DNA from: an uncultured Clostridia bacterium
GTDB lineage: Bacteria > Bacillota > Clostridia > Christensenellales > UBA1242
NCBI GenBank assembly: GCA_944383405.1
Contig: CALWPL010000003.1
Coordinates: 122,705 to 186,704, forward strand
DNA length: 64,000 bases
Direction of reading: 5' to 3'
A program made the position numbers and the translations under genes. The notes beneath the pieces were generated by a model, which ran no database searches, was not told the origin of the DNA, and saw only the letters and a list, made by a program, of their open reading frames with translations. Below, piece after piece: positions 55,052-63,904 of the stretch (position 1 is its first letter; each line of letters begins with the position of its first letter).

Positions 55052-55528
55052 ATGACTGTTGCAGGGTATGTTTGGCTTGGCATAATTGTTGTAAGCATTT
55101 TAGTAGAATTTTTTACACTTGAACTCGTGTCAATTTGGGTGTCTCTTGGTTCTATCGTGGCACTTATTATGGATTTATGTGGCGTATCTGTTGAGTGGCA
55201 AATAATAGTTGCTGTTGTAGTTTCGGTTGCCTGTATTTTGGGGCTTAGGAGATTTTGCGTTAAATTTTTGCTCAAAGGCAAAGAAAAAACAAACATGGAT
55301 TTATTAATTAATAGTAAAGTAAAGTTAATTAATGCTATTTCCCAAGACCAAGAAGGAATGATTAGACATAACGGAATTGAGTGGAGCGCAAGGAGTGAAA
55401 ATGGGGATAGTATAAAAGAGGGAAGCCTAGTTGAAATTATAGGTGTTCAAGGCAATAAACTTATTGTGAAAAAGGCAAAACAAGAAAAAACTATAAAAAA
55501 GGATATTAATGTGGAGGAAGAAAAATGA
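55052..55528 (+). CDS. NfeD-family membrane protein
   Basis: 158 residues. Three hydrophobic helices (the first YVWLGIIVVSILVEFFTLEL) are followed by a soluble OB-fold domain (LINSKVKLINAISQDQEGMI ... EGSLVEIIGVQGNKLIVKKA), the short NfeD1b-like arrangement. Such proteins pair with SPFH/stomatin proteins in membrane-microdomain maintenance. It overlaps the SPFH gene by 4 nt (ATGA). GGAAGG lies before the ATG. Confidence 0.92.
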   Translation: MTVAGYVWLGIIVVSILVEFFTLELVSIWVSLGSIVALIMDLCGVSVEWQIIVAVVVSVACILGLRRFCVKFLLKGKEKTNMDLLINSKVKLINAISQDQEGMIRHNGIEWSARSENGDSIKEGSLVEIIGVQGNKLIVKKAKQEKTIKKDINVEEEK

Positions 55529-56484
55529 GTCCAGTAGTTATTGTTATTCTAGTAATTGGTGTGCTTTGTATTCTTGTTCTAGGTTTAAGTATTAAAATTA
55601 TTAGACAATCAACGGCAAGAGTTGTTGAAAGACTTGGTAAATATAGTAGAACTCTTACAACAGGAGTACATTTCATTTTGCCCTTTTTTGATAAAGTGGG
55701 TCCGGAAATTAGTTTAAAGGAGAAGGTCGCAGATTTTCCACCACAGCCTATTATTACAAAAGATAATGTAACAATGCAGATTGATACGGTTGTATATTAT
55801 CAAATAACAGACCCTAAATTATACTCTTATGGAGTGGAAAGACCTGTTGCGGCAATAGAAAATTTAACTGCAACAACACTTAGAAATATTGTGGGAGAAC
55901 TTGAACTTGATGAAACATTGACAAGTAGAGATACGGTCAACACAAAAATGAGAACAATTCTTGATGATGCAACTGACCCATGGGGGATAAAAATTAATCG
56001 TGTTGAACTAAAAAATATTGACCCACCAAAAGCAATTAGAGAAGCAATGGAAAAACAAATGAGAGCAGAGCGTGAGAGAAGGGAAGCAATTTTGCTCGCA
56101 GAAGGTGAAAAGACTAGTAATATTCTTATAGCAGAAGGTGAAAAACAAGCAGCAATTTTGAGGGCTGAAGCACAAAAAGCCTCTCTTATTGCGGAAGCAG
56201 AAGGTAAAGCAGAAGCAATTACTAAGATTATTGAGGCAAAACCTGATAGGGCATATTTAACTCTTGAATCATACGAGGCATTAAAGGCTGTTGCTAATGG
56301 GAATAGTACTAAACTTATTATTCCAAGTGATTTGGCAGATTTATCTAGCCTTGTTGCGTCTCTTGGAGAAGTTATAGGTTTTTCAAAAGAGCCTTCAAAA
56401 AAAATAGAGAAAAAGCAAGAAAAGCAAATTGACAAAAAGAAAGAAGTAAAAGTAGATTCCATAAAAGAAGATAAGAAAAAATAA
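55525..56484 (+). CDS. SPFH/stomatin-like membrane protein (QmcA/paraslipin type)
   Basis: 319 residues. An N-terminal membrane helix (VIVILVIGVLCILVLGLSIK) precedes the SPFH domain, with RVVERLGKYSRTLTTGVHFI, VDTVVYYQ-like IDTVVYYQITDPKLYSYGVE and AIENLTATTLRNIVGELELD. A long helical region EKQMRAERERREAILLAEGE follows, and a Lys-rich tail ends the protein. It forms oligomeric membrane scaffolds with NfeD. A terminator lies at 56620. Confidence 0.95.
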   Translation: MSPVVIVILVIGVLCILVLGLSIKIIRQSTARVVERLGKYSRTLTTGVHFILPFFDKVGPEISLKEKVADFPPQPIITKDNVTMQIDTVVYYQITDPKLYSYGVERPVAAIENLTATTLRNIVGELELDETLTSRDTVNTKMRTILDDATDPWGIKINRVELKNIDPPKAIREAMEKQMRAERERREAILLAEGEKTSNILIAEGEKQAAILRAEAQKASLIAEAEGKAEAITKIIEAKPDRAYLTLESYEALKAVANGNSTKLIIPSDLADLSSLVASLGEVIGFSKEPSKKIEKKQEKQIDKKKEVKVDSIKEDKKK

Positions 56485-57010
56485 TTTAAAAGTGTAAGTA
56501 TTTATCTGCTTAAATTTTTATTATTTAGTTTACGGATAAAAAATTACTATAAAGATTATTTATTTGTTTTTTTGTTAATGGGGCATAGAATTTGGTGGTA
56601 TGATTAATTAGTTAGTAATAAGGATAGTAAGATATAACTATCCTTATTTTTACGAAAAATAGATATAAATTTACAAAATAAGCATAGAATCTAGTTTTAA
56701 ATTCTATGGAAAAATAGTTTGAAAATCAAACTAATTTTTCTAATTTTTGTTAATAAAATTAGATAAAAATTAATTATTTTAGTTAAAATAAAAATAAATA
56801 GTAAAAAATGCTTGTCAAAAAGAAAAATAATAAATATACTTGAATGTGTATTTACATAAGTCTTATATTAATTAAAAAAAGTTTGATATTCAAACAATTT
56901 TTAAGATACTTTTGTATTTTATTGTAAATTTTTTGGTTTTACTAAGTTAATACAAATTGCTTTGTCAATTTTAATAATATACAAAAGGAAGAAAAAAAGG
57001 TACTTTTAAT
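56485..57010. other. 526-nt intergenic region with three consecutive hairpins
   Basis: Holds AAGGATAGT/ACTATCCTT (56620-56645) with a T-rich tail, the probable SPFH operon terminator. CATAGAAT/ATTCTATG (about 56683-56709) comes next, then TAGTTTG/CAAACTA (56715-56733) followed by ATTTTT. The second and third are not needed for the upstream gene and could bound a small RNA. Otherwise AT-rich without ORF. Confidence 0.5.
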
Positions 57011-57661
57011 ATGGTTCTATATCTTAGCATTATTTTTTTTGTTGGTTTTATTCTTTCACTTACAAATGCGTTATGGGGTGGATTTGATGTTAATGTATTA
57101 TATGTTATATTATGGGTGGTTTTAAGCATACTTTTATCTATTTTAATTGATGGGTTAGTGGCGCTTTTAATTAGATTTATTCCTGAAAAGAAATTTAACC
57201 CGTTTAATAATTATTTTAAAGAAAGAAAAAATGAAAGGAATTTTTATGAAAAACTAAAAATAAGGGTGTGGAAAGATAAAATACCTGAACTTGGTGGAAA
57301 ATTAAAATATTTTGACAAGTCAAAGGTTGTAGAAAACCCAACAAGCGATTACTTTATGAAGTTTATTGTTGAAACTTGTATGGGGGAAATAATGCATGTT
57401 ATAGCAATATTTACTGCTCCACTTTTGTTACTTATGATGCCATCAATGTTTATACTTACTATTGGATTACCTGTTATGATTGTAAATATTCTTCTTCAAA
57501 TACCACCAATAATGACTCAAAGATATACAAGACCAAAACTTTTAGTTGCATATAAGCGTGCAAAAATTACAGAAGAGAGGAATGAAAATAAAGCATCAAG
57601 TAGTGAATTTACATTACAAAAAGAAGAAAGTAAAAGTATAGGGAAAAAAGGAGAGAATTAA
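57011..57661 (+). CDS. CrtO-like (glycosyl-4,4'-diaponeurosporenoate acyltransferase family) membrane protein
   Basis: 216 residues with four hydrophobic helices. The core matches staphylococcal CrtO in order: FYEKLKIRVWKDKIPELGG (CrtO FYVRKWKHKI), MKFIVETCMGEIMHVIAIF (CrtO KMIIETKRAELIHWISI), and IPPIMTQRYTRPKLL (CrtO VPIIIVQRYNRPRL). No carotenoid genes are nearby, so the real substrate is probably another lipid or glycolipid (inference). The ribosome site AAGGT is about 10 nt away. The stop is 1 nt before degV. Confidence 0.7.
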   Translation: MVLYLSIIFFVGFILSLTNALWGGFDVNVLYVILWVVLSILLSILIDGLVALLIRFIPEKKFNPFNNYFKERKNERNFYEKLKIRVWKDKIPELGGKLKYFDKSKVVENPTSDYFMKFIVETCMGEIMHVIAIFTAPLLLLMMPSMFILTIGLPVMIVNILLQIPPIMTQRYTRPKLLVAYKRAKITEERNENKASSSEFTLQKEESKSIGKKGEN

Positions 57662-57662
57662 A

Positions 57663-58556
57663 ATGAGACAGTTTGAAATAAGTGCTGATAGTACTTGTGA
57701 TTTATATGTAAATGAGATTGAGGAACTTGGTGTTGAAATTGCACACTTGGAATACACAATGAGTTATGGTGATGAATTGCAAGTAGAAACTGATAATTTT
57801 ACAGAGACAAAGCAATATCTAGATTTTTACAAAAAACTTAGAGAAGGTGTTATTGCTAAAACCTCAATTTTAAGTGTACAGGCACATATAGACCTTTTTA
57901 CTAAACTTGCACAAAAAGGGGTTAAAAATTTGTTGCATTTTTCGCAAGGGTATGGACTTAGCCCAACAGTAGACAATGCAAGACAAGCGATTGAAATTGT
58001 GAAAGAGTCTTTCCCAGATATTGATTACATAGCAGTTGAATGTGATACAACAACAATAGGAGAGGGTATGCTTCTTAGATGTGGTTGTGATATGAGAGAT
58101 AAGGGTATGACAAAAGAAGAAGCAGTTACAGTGCTTGACGACATTAAGCATAAAATTCAACATTTTGTTATTGTTAATGATTTAAAGTTTTTGGCAAGAG
58201 GTGGGAGAATTAGTAAAACATCTGCAAACTTTGGTTCTTTGTTTCAAGTAAAGCCTATTTTAGAGTTTGGTCGTGATGGCAAATTAAAAGTTTGTAGGAA
58301 AGAGTTGGGCTTAAAGCAGGCTATGAAGTCAATAGTAAACAATTATACTTCTTTTACTAGAAATAAAGATTTCCCTTATATTTATATTGCGCATACAGAC
58401 AACGAGCCACTTGCAAATGAGTTGCAAGATATGCTTAATGAAAAATATGGAATAAAGCCTGAAATAAGGTTGATAGGTCCAATTATTGGTGCACATGTTG
58501 GACCTGGGGCTGTGGCATATGCTTTTATTAGTAACGAGGAAAGACCTTATGCTTAA
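57663..58556 (+). CDS. DegV family fatty-acid-binding protein
   Basis: 297 residues of the DegV/FakB family, which binds a fatty acid for phosphorylation by FakA. It begins FEISADSTCDLYVNEIEELG and has HFSQGYGLSPTVDNARQAI with the ligand-cavity serine. VNDLKFLARGGRISKTSANF is the family-defining motif, and GPIIGAHVGPGAVAYAF ends the protein. GGAGAG precedes the ATG. It lies in an operon with the CrtO-like and radical-SAM genes. Confidence 0.93.
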   Translation: MRQFEISADSTCDLYVNEIEELGVEIAHLEYTMSYGDELQVETDNFTETKQYLDFYKKLREGVIAKTSILSVQAHIDLFTKLAQKGVKNLLHFSQGYGLSPTVDNARQAIEIVKESFPDIDYIAVECDTTTIGEGMLLRCGCDMRDKGMTKEEAVTVLDDIKHKIQHFVIVNDLKFLARGGRISKTSANFGSLFQVKPILEFGRDGKLKVCRKELGLKQAMKSIVNNYTSFTRNKDFPYIYIAHTDNEPLANELQDMLNEKYGIKPEIRLIGPIIGAHVGPGAVAYAFISNEERPYA

Positions 58557-59427
58557 CAATTATTGTAACAATTGTCCAAGACATTGTAAGAGTGCTAGTT
58601 TTTGTGGAAAAGAAAAAAACAAAATTAGAATTGCAAAAGTGATGAGACATAAGTTTGAAGAACCGCTCCTTTGCCCTGAACTTTTGGGTAGTGGGGCTGT
58701 TTTCTTTTCACATTGTTCATTAAAGTGTGTTTTTTGCCAAAATTATCAAATATCACATCTTGGAGTTGGAAAAGATTTTAATGTTAAAGAACTTGCAGGT
58801 ATTTTTGAGAAAGTTGAAAAAAGTGGTGTTGCAAATTTAAATCTTGTAACTCCAACACACTATACTGGCGATATTTTAAAGGCTTTTTATATATATAAGC
58901 CAAGTATTCCAGTAATTTGGAATACAAGTGGATATGAAGATGAAAGTGTGATTTTAAGTTTAAAAGGATATGTTGATATCTTTTTATTTGATGTTAAATA
59001 TTTTGATAAAAATTTATCTATGAAGTATTCAAAGGCTCCAGATTATTTTGAAAAGTGTATCAAAGCATTGAAATTAGCAAGAGAGATAATAGGAGATGAT
59101 TTAGTTTTAGATGGACAAATGAAAAAGGGTATTATTATAAGACATTTGGTATTGCCTGGGCACTATGGAGATAGTATTGAAATTTTCAAATATATAAAAA
59201 AAGAATTAGGTACTGATGTTTATATTAGTATTATGAGTCAATATGTACCTTTTTATAAGGCAAATGAATTTCCTGAAATTAATAGAAAAATAAAGCCTAT
59301 TGAATACAAAAAGGTTGTGAAAGAAATTAGAAAATTGGGTTTTAATAAGGGATTTGTTCAAGACATTTCAAGTGCAAACTGTGAGTACACTCCAGAATTT
59401 AATCTAAAAAAATTTTTTGAATTATGA
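58549..59427 (+). CDS. Radical SAM protein, pyruvate formate-lyase-activase-like (COG1313 type)
   Basis: 292 residues. An N-terminal cysteine group (CNNCPRHCKSASFCG) is followed by LLGSGAVFFSHC, leading into the radical SAM CxxxCxxC motif HCSLKCVFCQNYQISH. VTPTHYTGDILKAF, VIWNTSGYEDESVI and IIRHLVLPGHYGDS match this glycyl-radical-activase-like family, whose substrate is unknown. Start ATG 58549 overlaps the degV stop by 8 nt. A longer frame inside degV is rejected. Confidence 0.88.
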   Translation: MLNNYCNNCPRHCKSASFCGKEKNKIRIAKVMRHKFEEPLLCPELLGSGAVFFSHCSLKCVFCQNYQISHLGVGKDFNVKELAGIFEKVEKSGVANLNLVTPTHYTGDILKAFYIYKPSIPVIWNTSGYEDESVILSLKGYVDIFLFDVKYFDKNLSMKYSKAPDYFEKCIKALKLAREIIGDDLVLDGQMKKGIIIRHLVLPGHYGDSIEIFKYIKKELGTDVYISIMSQYVPFYKANEFPEINRKIKPIEYKKVVKEIRKLGFNKGFVQDISSANCEYTPEFNLKKFFEL

Positions 59428-59943
59428 ATTTTTAATTTTATTAAATAATATTATTTTTATTTAAATTATTTATTATGCAGTTAATATACTAGCGAGTTAG
59501 CAAAATATTATGAAAGCAAAAAGTCAAAGAGTTTGTTTGATAGTAATCTTTGCTATTTATTTTATTATCTTGAAAATACTTTTTAAAAGTAAATATAAAT
59601 TTGTTTAATCGTATTTTTATAAGTAAGTAATTTAACTTATTAAAGCATATTAAATATGATTTTTAACATATAAATATATATAATTTGAATTAAATAACTT
59701 TGGGTATTGAATTTTATTTACTTTTGTGTTAAAATAAAATAAACAAAAAGTATGTTAACATTTTAAAAGTAAAGGTCAAAGAAAGTAAAACTATTAAAAA
59801 TGTTAAAAATAAAGGTAAAAATGTTAACAAAATCAACTTTTTTGTGTATAAATTGACCAAATTTATTTTAGATATTGACACATGTGGGCTTGTATGGTAA
59901 AATTCAGACATAGAAAGAAAATTTTTATCAAGAGGTGAGAAAA
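59428..59943. other. 516-nt intergenic region with palindromic sites and a strong promoter
   Basis: The first 320 nt hold nothing recognisable. TGTTAACA palindromes occur at 59753-59760 and 59822-59829, with a related TGTTAAAA (59801-59808) between. A consensus promoter follows at 59875-59903: TTGACA, 17-nt spacer, TAAAAT with an extended TGG. Predicted start near 59910. Confidence 0.6.
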
Positions 59944-61176
59944 ATGTTTTGGGATACTTTTTTAAGTGTTTTAGGTGTAATAGGCATTATAGCAGTAGCA
60001 GCATTTGTTATTGTGTTCTTATCTGATTTATTTATTTCTATTGTTGATGGAACAAATGGTATTTTCTTTAAAAGAAATAAAAATAAGGTAAGTAATCAAG
60101 ATTCTGAGGAAATAGTGAGACCTAAGTTGCTTGACAAACCAGTTAAACAACTTGAAGAACCAGAAGTAGTTGAAGAAGTAAAAGATGAAAGGGTTGAGGA
60201 ACCAAAAGTAGAAGTTCAAGAAGAAGTTGTTGAAGAAGAACAACCTGTTGACTTAGAGAAGGCAGAACAAGAAGAATTAGAAGCAAGGCGTGCAGCGGGT
60301 ATTGTTGATGAACCACAAAATGAAGTTGTAAGAGATGAGGTTCAGGAAGAAGTTTCAAATAAAAATGAAACAGACGACGATAATGGGCAAGAAATTGAAG
60401 GCTTAATTTCTGATGTTACACTTGAAACAAGAGAATATGAAGAAGAACTTGCAAAACAGGAAGAAGAGAGAGCAAGACTTGAAGAAGAACAAGCAAGAGA
60501 GCAAGAGTTAGAGGCGGGGAAAGCAAGAGAAGAGGAACTTCGAAGAGAGATTGAAGAATTAAAAAAGCAAATTGAAAGTGATAAGGAAACAATAAAATCT
60601 CTTGAAGAAAAAAATGTTGGAACAATTCAAATGGTTAAAATGCCAACAGAGAGTAGGGAAGAATTAGAAAGCAGATTGGAAATTTTGAAGCAAAGATTAA
60701 AGGAAAATGAAAAAGAACTTTCTGCAAATAGAAAAGAGTTTGTTCCACTTAGAAGAGTTAATATGACTCTTGATAATGATAAGAAAAAACTTAGAAGAAA
60801 AGAAGCAATAGTAGCAAAACAAAAAGTAGTTCTTTATGGTGTTAACAATTATGTTGATATTGATGAAGAAAAAGCAAAAAAATTATCAGAAGAGTTAGAT
60901 TTACTTGAAGGACTTAGACTTTCTGTTCAACATTGTGAAGAAGTTATGCAGAAGAATAAAGATAGATACCCAATTCTTGAAAGAGCAAACACTTATTTAG
61001 TTAAAAATCAAGCACAACTTAAAGAAGATATTGCGGATATTGAAAGAAAACTTGCATTGCTTGATGAAGAAGAAAATGGGAGTTCAATTACTGATGCAAC
61101 CACAACTGATGGAACAGTTAGTGCAAGTGGTGAGTCAAATAATACAAATAATGACACAACGGTTGTAGAAGGTTAA
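59944..61176 (+). CDS. Membrane-anchored coiled-coil protein
   Basis: 410 residues, not a recognised family. One N-terminal helix (FWDTFLSVLGVIGIIAVAAF and onward) anchors the protein. A Glu/Val/Lys-rich low-complexity part (about 45-150) is followed by long coiled coils (about 155-385, e.g. QEELEARRAAGIVDE early and KKQIESDKETIKSLEEKN later) and a Thr/Ser/Asn tail. Start ATG 59944 follows AGAGGTGA; a GTG at 59935 is part of that ribosome site. Strong promoter and terminator make it monocistronic. A structural envelope or division role is possible. Confidence 0.75.
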   Translation: MFWDTFLSVLGVIGIIAVAAFVIVFLSDLFISIVDGTNGIFFKRNKNKVSNQDSEEIVRPKLLDKPVKQLEEPEVVEEVKDERVEEPKVEVQEEVVEEEQPVDLEKAEQEELEARRAAGIVDEPQNEVVRDEVQEEVSNKNETDDDNGQEIEGLISDVTLETREYEEELAKQEEERARLEEEQAREQELEAGKAREEELRREIEELKKQIESDKETIKSLEEKNVGTIQMVKMPTESREELESRLEILKQRLKENEKELSANRKEFVPLRRVNMTLDNDKKKLRRKEAIVAKQKVVLYGVNNYVDIDEEKAKKLSEELDLLEGLRLSVQHCEEVMQKNKDRYPILERANTYLVKNQAQLKEDIADIERKLALLDEEENGSSITDATTTDGTVSASGESNNTNNDTTVVEG

Positions 61177-61190
61177 TATAATAAAAATGC

Positions 61191-61231
61191 ACTGGGAAAA
61201 TTGGAGTTTACTTCAAATTCCCAGTTTTTTT
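61191..61231 (+). terminator. Intrinsic terminator after coiled-coil gene
   Basis: ACTGGGAA (61191-61198) / TTCCCAGT (61218-61225), with inner partial pairing and seven-T run. Confidence 0.85.
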
Positions 61232-61310
61232 GTTTCTTATAACAAAAAGGTTGAGAATATATGAATTTTTGTATAAAATAATTATAGAAAGGAATAAGGA
61301 GTATAAAAGC

Positions 61311-62180
61311 GTGAATGTTTTTGTTGGAGATAGTAAACTCCCAAGTAGGAACAAGAAGGTAAAGGTAGGGCTTGCTCTTGGTGGTGGAGCAACAAGGGGA
61401 ATTGCTCATATTGGAGCGTTAAAAGCATTTGATGAAAATGGGATAAAGTTTGATTTAATTGCGGGAACGAGTGCTGGGGCGCTTGTTGGTTGTATGTATG
61501 CAGGGGGAAAGACTCCTGATGAGATAATAAGCGTTGCAAAAAGTTTACGAGTAAAAGACATTAGAAGAAGTAAGTTTTTTATGCCATCAAAGACAGATGG
61601 GCTTCAAGAGTTGGTTAAAGAAAATTTAGGGGATATTGATATTAGAGACTTAAAAATGCCTTTTTGTGCAGTTGCAGTTGACTTAATAACATCAAAAGAA
61701 ATTGTTTTTACAAAAGGAAATTTACCAAAAATTATTGCGGCTAGTTGTGCAGTTCCTGGTGTTTTTGTTCCTGTTGAGTATGAGGGTATGCATCTAAGTG
61801 ATGGCGGACTTCAAAATAATATCCCTTCTGATGTGCCTAGATTTTTTGGGTGTGATTATGTTATTGCTATTGATGTTAATTCAACAAGGGGAGAAGGGAC
61901 AGATTCCCTTAAAATAATTGATGTTTTAAGTGCGACAATTAGAATAATGAGTAAAAGTAATTCAATAAATGGCTATATTAACGCTGATTTTGTAATTAAG
62001 CCTAGTATGAAAAAATATAAATCAACAAAAGTTGACGAAGCAGAGGCTATGTTTGCAGAAGGATATATGGCAACTATTGATGCAATACCAAAAATACTTG
62101 AAATTATTTCAAAAAAACCTAATAAGGCACAGAAAAGGCGTTTTGCAGTAACTACTCAGAATAAACCTGTAATTATTTAA
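61311..62180 (+). CDS. Patatin-like phospholipase (RssA/YchK type)
   Basis: 289 residues. The oxyanion-hole motif GLALGGGATRGIAHIG, nucleophile motif GTSAGALVG (GxSxG) and catalytic-dyad DGG (LSDGGLQNNIP) are all present, so it should be an active lipid acyl hydrolase. Start GTG 61311 lies about 9 nt behind AAGGAG. A longer frame from 61230 has no ribosome site and enters the preceding terminator region. Cytoplasmic, no signal peptide. Substrate unknown. Confidence 0.9.
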   Translation: MNVFVGDSKLPSRNKKVKVGLALGGGATRGIAHIGALKAFDENGIKFDLIAGTSAGALVGCMYAGGKTPDEIISVAKSLRVKDIRRSKFFMPSKTDGLQELVKENLGDIDIRDLKMPFCAVAVDLITSKEIVFTKGNLPKIIAASCAVPGVFVPVEYEGMHLSDGGLQNNIPSDVPRFFGCDYVIAIDVNSTRGEGTDSLKIIDVLSATIRIMSKSNSINGYINADFVIKPSMKKYKSTKVDEAEAMFAEGYMATIDAIPKILEIISKKPNKAQKRRFAVTTQNKPVII

Positions 62181-62530
62181 ATTTTTATTTGACAATAATG
62201 CTTCTTAAATTTTTGTGAATTAGAAATATTTCATAAAGTTTTTTTAGGTGCAGTGTGTGCGGAGTGAAAAGTTTACTACTTTTGAAACTTTAAGGTATAA
62301 TAACGAAATAAGTGTAGAAAATGCTTCAAATTTATTTAATTGATTAATTTAAATTAGACAAGATTTATTTGTTTCCCTTTGTTTTTAGGTAAAATTTTTG
62401 TGTTTTAATTTTTATTATTTAGATATGAAACTAGGGCAGGTAAAAAATTTTAATAAAATTGTGAAAAATAGTATATTTTTTTCTTTTTTTCTTGTAAAAT
62501 TAAATTATTAAGGCTTTATAAGGAGAAAAT
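62181..62530. other. 350-nt intergenic region with upstream promoter and long leader
   Basis: Promoter TTTACT (62272-62277), 18-nt spacer, TATAAT (62296-62301) points right and would give a leader of about 220 nt before the next gene. The leader contains an AATTTATTTAATTGATTAAT-type weak hairpin. No known riboswitch was recognised, and no terminator of the patatin gene is obvious. Confidence 0.45.
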
Positions 62531-63733
62531 ATGGCAAGAAAAAAGAGTACAATTTCAAAACTTATAGGATCAAAGAGTGAATATAAGGGAGAAAAGGGAA
62601 GAAAAAAACTTATTTTTAAATTGGTTGTTTACTTTATTGTTTGGGTTGCCCTTCTTTGTAGTTTGTTCTTTTCACAAGATATAAATAGACAAATGAACAA
62701 AACTGAGTTTGCGTTCAAAGAAACTATTGAAGATGGTGATTATAAGGTTCATTTTATTGATGTTGGTCAAGGAGATAGTGCTTTAATTCAATTTCCAGAT
62801 GGTAAAAATATGCTAATTGATACTGGGGAAAGTGATAGTGAAAATAACCTTCTAAGATATCTTGATGCTGTTGGAGTTCAGACTATTGATTATTTAGTTT
62901 TAACGCATACAGATAGCGATCATGTTGGGAATGCGGTTGCTGTGCTTGAAACTTATGATGTTATTGATGTTTATATTCCAACTGTTTATTCTATTTATGA
63001 AGAAGAACACAATCTTGATACAGATCCTGATTATGAAACAAAAGATACTAAGACATGGAGTGCCGTTGTTGAAGCAATTTATAATGAGCCTACACTTGAC
63101 GACTTAATTCGTACTTATGGGAAAAGGGCTGTTAATGATGATAATACAAAACCAACAGAGCCTATCGTGAATGAGGAATATGGTTATAGGGTTGATTTCT
63201 ATACTCCGCTTGAAGAAGATTTAAATGGGGATTGGAATGCTTATTCGCCAATTATGATGGTAAATATTCAAAATGTTAAATATTTATTTGTTGGAGATGC
63301 AGACGAAGATGATGAAGAAGATTTTCTTAATGCTTATTCGGATGAAACGACAAGTGGGTATTTTGATTGTGATGTTTTAAAGGTTGGACACCATGGAAGT
63401 AAATCTTCGACGAGCGATGCTTTCTTAGATGTTGTAATGCCAGAATATGCTGTTATAAGTTGTGGAGAAGGAAATAGGTATGGACACCCAACAGAAGAGG
63501 CTCTTGATAGGTTAGAAGCACACGGGGCTAAAATTATGAGAACTGATTTACTAGGTAGTATTGTCTTTGGCGATGGTGGGACAAAAGTTGTTGCAAGCCA
63601 ATCAAACTATAATCATGTTGATGATACATATATTGAATGGAAATATTTTGTTATTGTTGGCGGCGTTATTCTTGCTCTTTGCTTTATCTTGGTTATAAAA
63701 AATAAAAAAGAAGATAAGAAAGATAAAAAATAA
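62531..63733 (+). CDS. ComEC-type metallo-beta-lactamase-fold hydrolase, membrane anchored
   Basis: 400 residues. An N-terminal basic stretch and one helix (IFKLVVYFIVWVALLCSLFF) anchor the protein outside. The metallo-beta-lactamase core has HFIDVGQGDSALIQFPDGKN, metal ligands in LTHTDSDHVGN, LFVGDADEDDE, and VGHHGSKSSTSDAFLDVVMP, matching the C-terminal domain of competence protein ComEC. A second helix (YFVIVGGVILALCFILVI) and a Lys-rich tail end the protein, an addition to the usual plan. A phosphodiesterase/nuclease role is likely but unproven. AGGAGA precedes the ATG. Confidence 0.88.
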   Translation: MARKKSTISKLIGSKSEYKGEKGRKKLIFKLVVYFIVWVALLCSLFFSQDINRQMNKTEFAFKETIEDGDYKVHFIDVGQGDSALIQFPDGKNMLIDTGESDSENNLLRYLDAVGVQTIDYLVLTHTDSDHVGNAVAVLETYDVIDVYIPTVYSIYEEEHNLDTDPDYETKDTKTWSAVVEAIYNEPTLDDLIRTYGKRAVNDDNTKPTEPIVNEEYGYRVDFYTPLEEDLNGDWNAYSPIMMVNIQNVKYLFVGDADEDDEEDFLNAYSDETTSGYFDCDVLKVGHHGSKSSTSDAFLDVVMPEYAVISCGEGNRYGHPTEEALDRLEAHGAKIMRTDLLGSIVFGDGGTKVVASQSNYNHVDDTYIEWKYFVIVGGVILALCFILVIKNKKEDKKDKK

Positions 63734-63758
63734 TAATATTATTCATTAATCTAAAATT

Positions 63759-63790
63759 AGATAAAGTTTAAATCAACTTTATCTTTTTTT
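63759..63790 (+). terminator. Intrinsic terminator after the ComEC-type gene
   Basis: AGATAAAGTT (63759-63768) / AACTTTATCT (63775-63784), loop TAAATC, T-run. Confidence 0.85.
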
Positions 63791-63874
63791 ATTAAATATA
63801 ATCCTTTATTTTTTAGAATTTTTAATAAATATTTTTAAAACTTTTATAAATTAATCACAATTTAGTAAATTTTC

Positions 63875-63904
63875 TTGCTAGTATGCTGAGAAAAATGTTA
63901 AAAT
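63875..63904 (+). promoter_or_regulatory. Promoter reading out of the right edge
   Basis: TTGCTA (63875-63880), 18-nt spacer, extended -10 TGT-TAAAAT (63896-63904). The gene it serves is beyond the window. Confidence 0.5.

Noticed and set aside
55827..56462. Open frame of 211 codons on the minus strand inside the SPFH gene
   Set aside because: Shadow of a well-recognised gene; Ser/Phe/Ile-rich composition typical of antisense of acidic/lysine-rich coding DNA.
59729..59911. Small 60-codon frame on the minus strand upstream of the coiled-coil gene
   Set aside because: Overlaps the consensus promoter and palindromic sites, lacks a ribosome site, and has AT-driven Leu/Phe composition.
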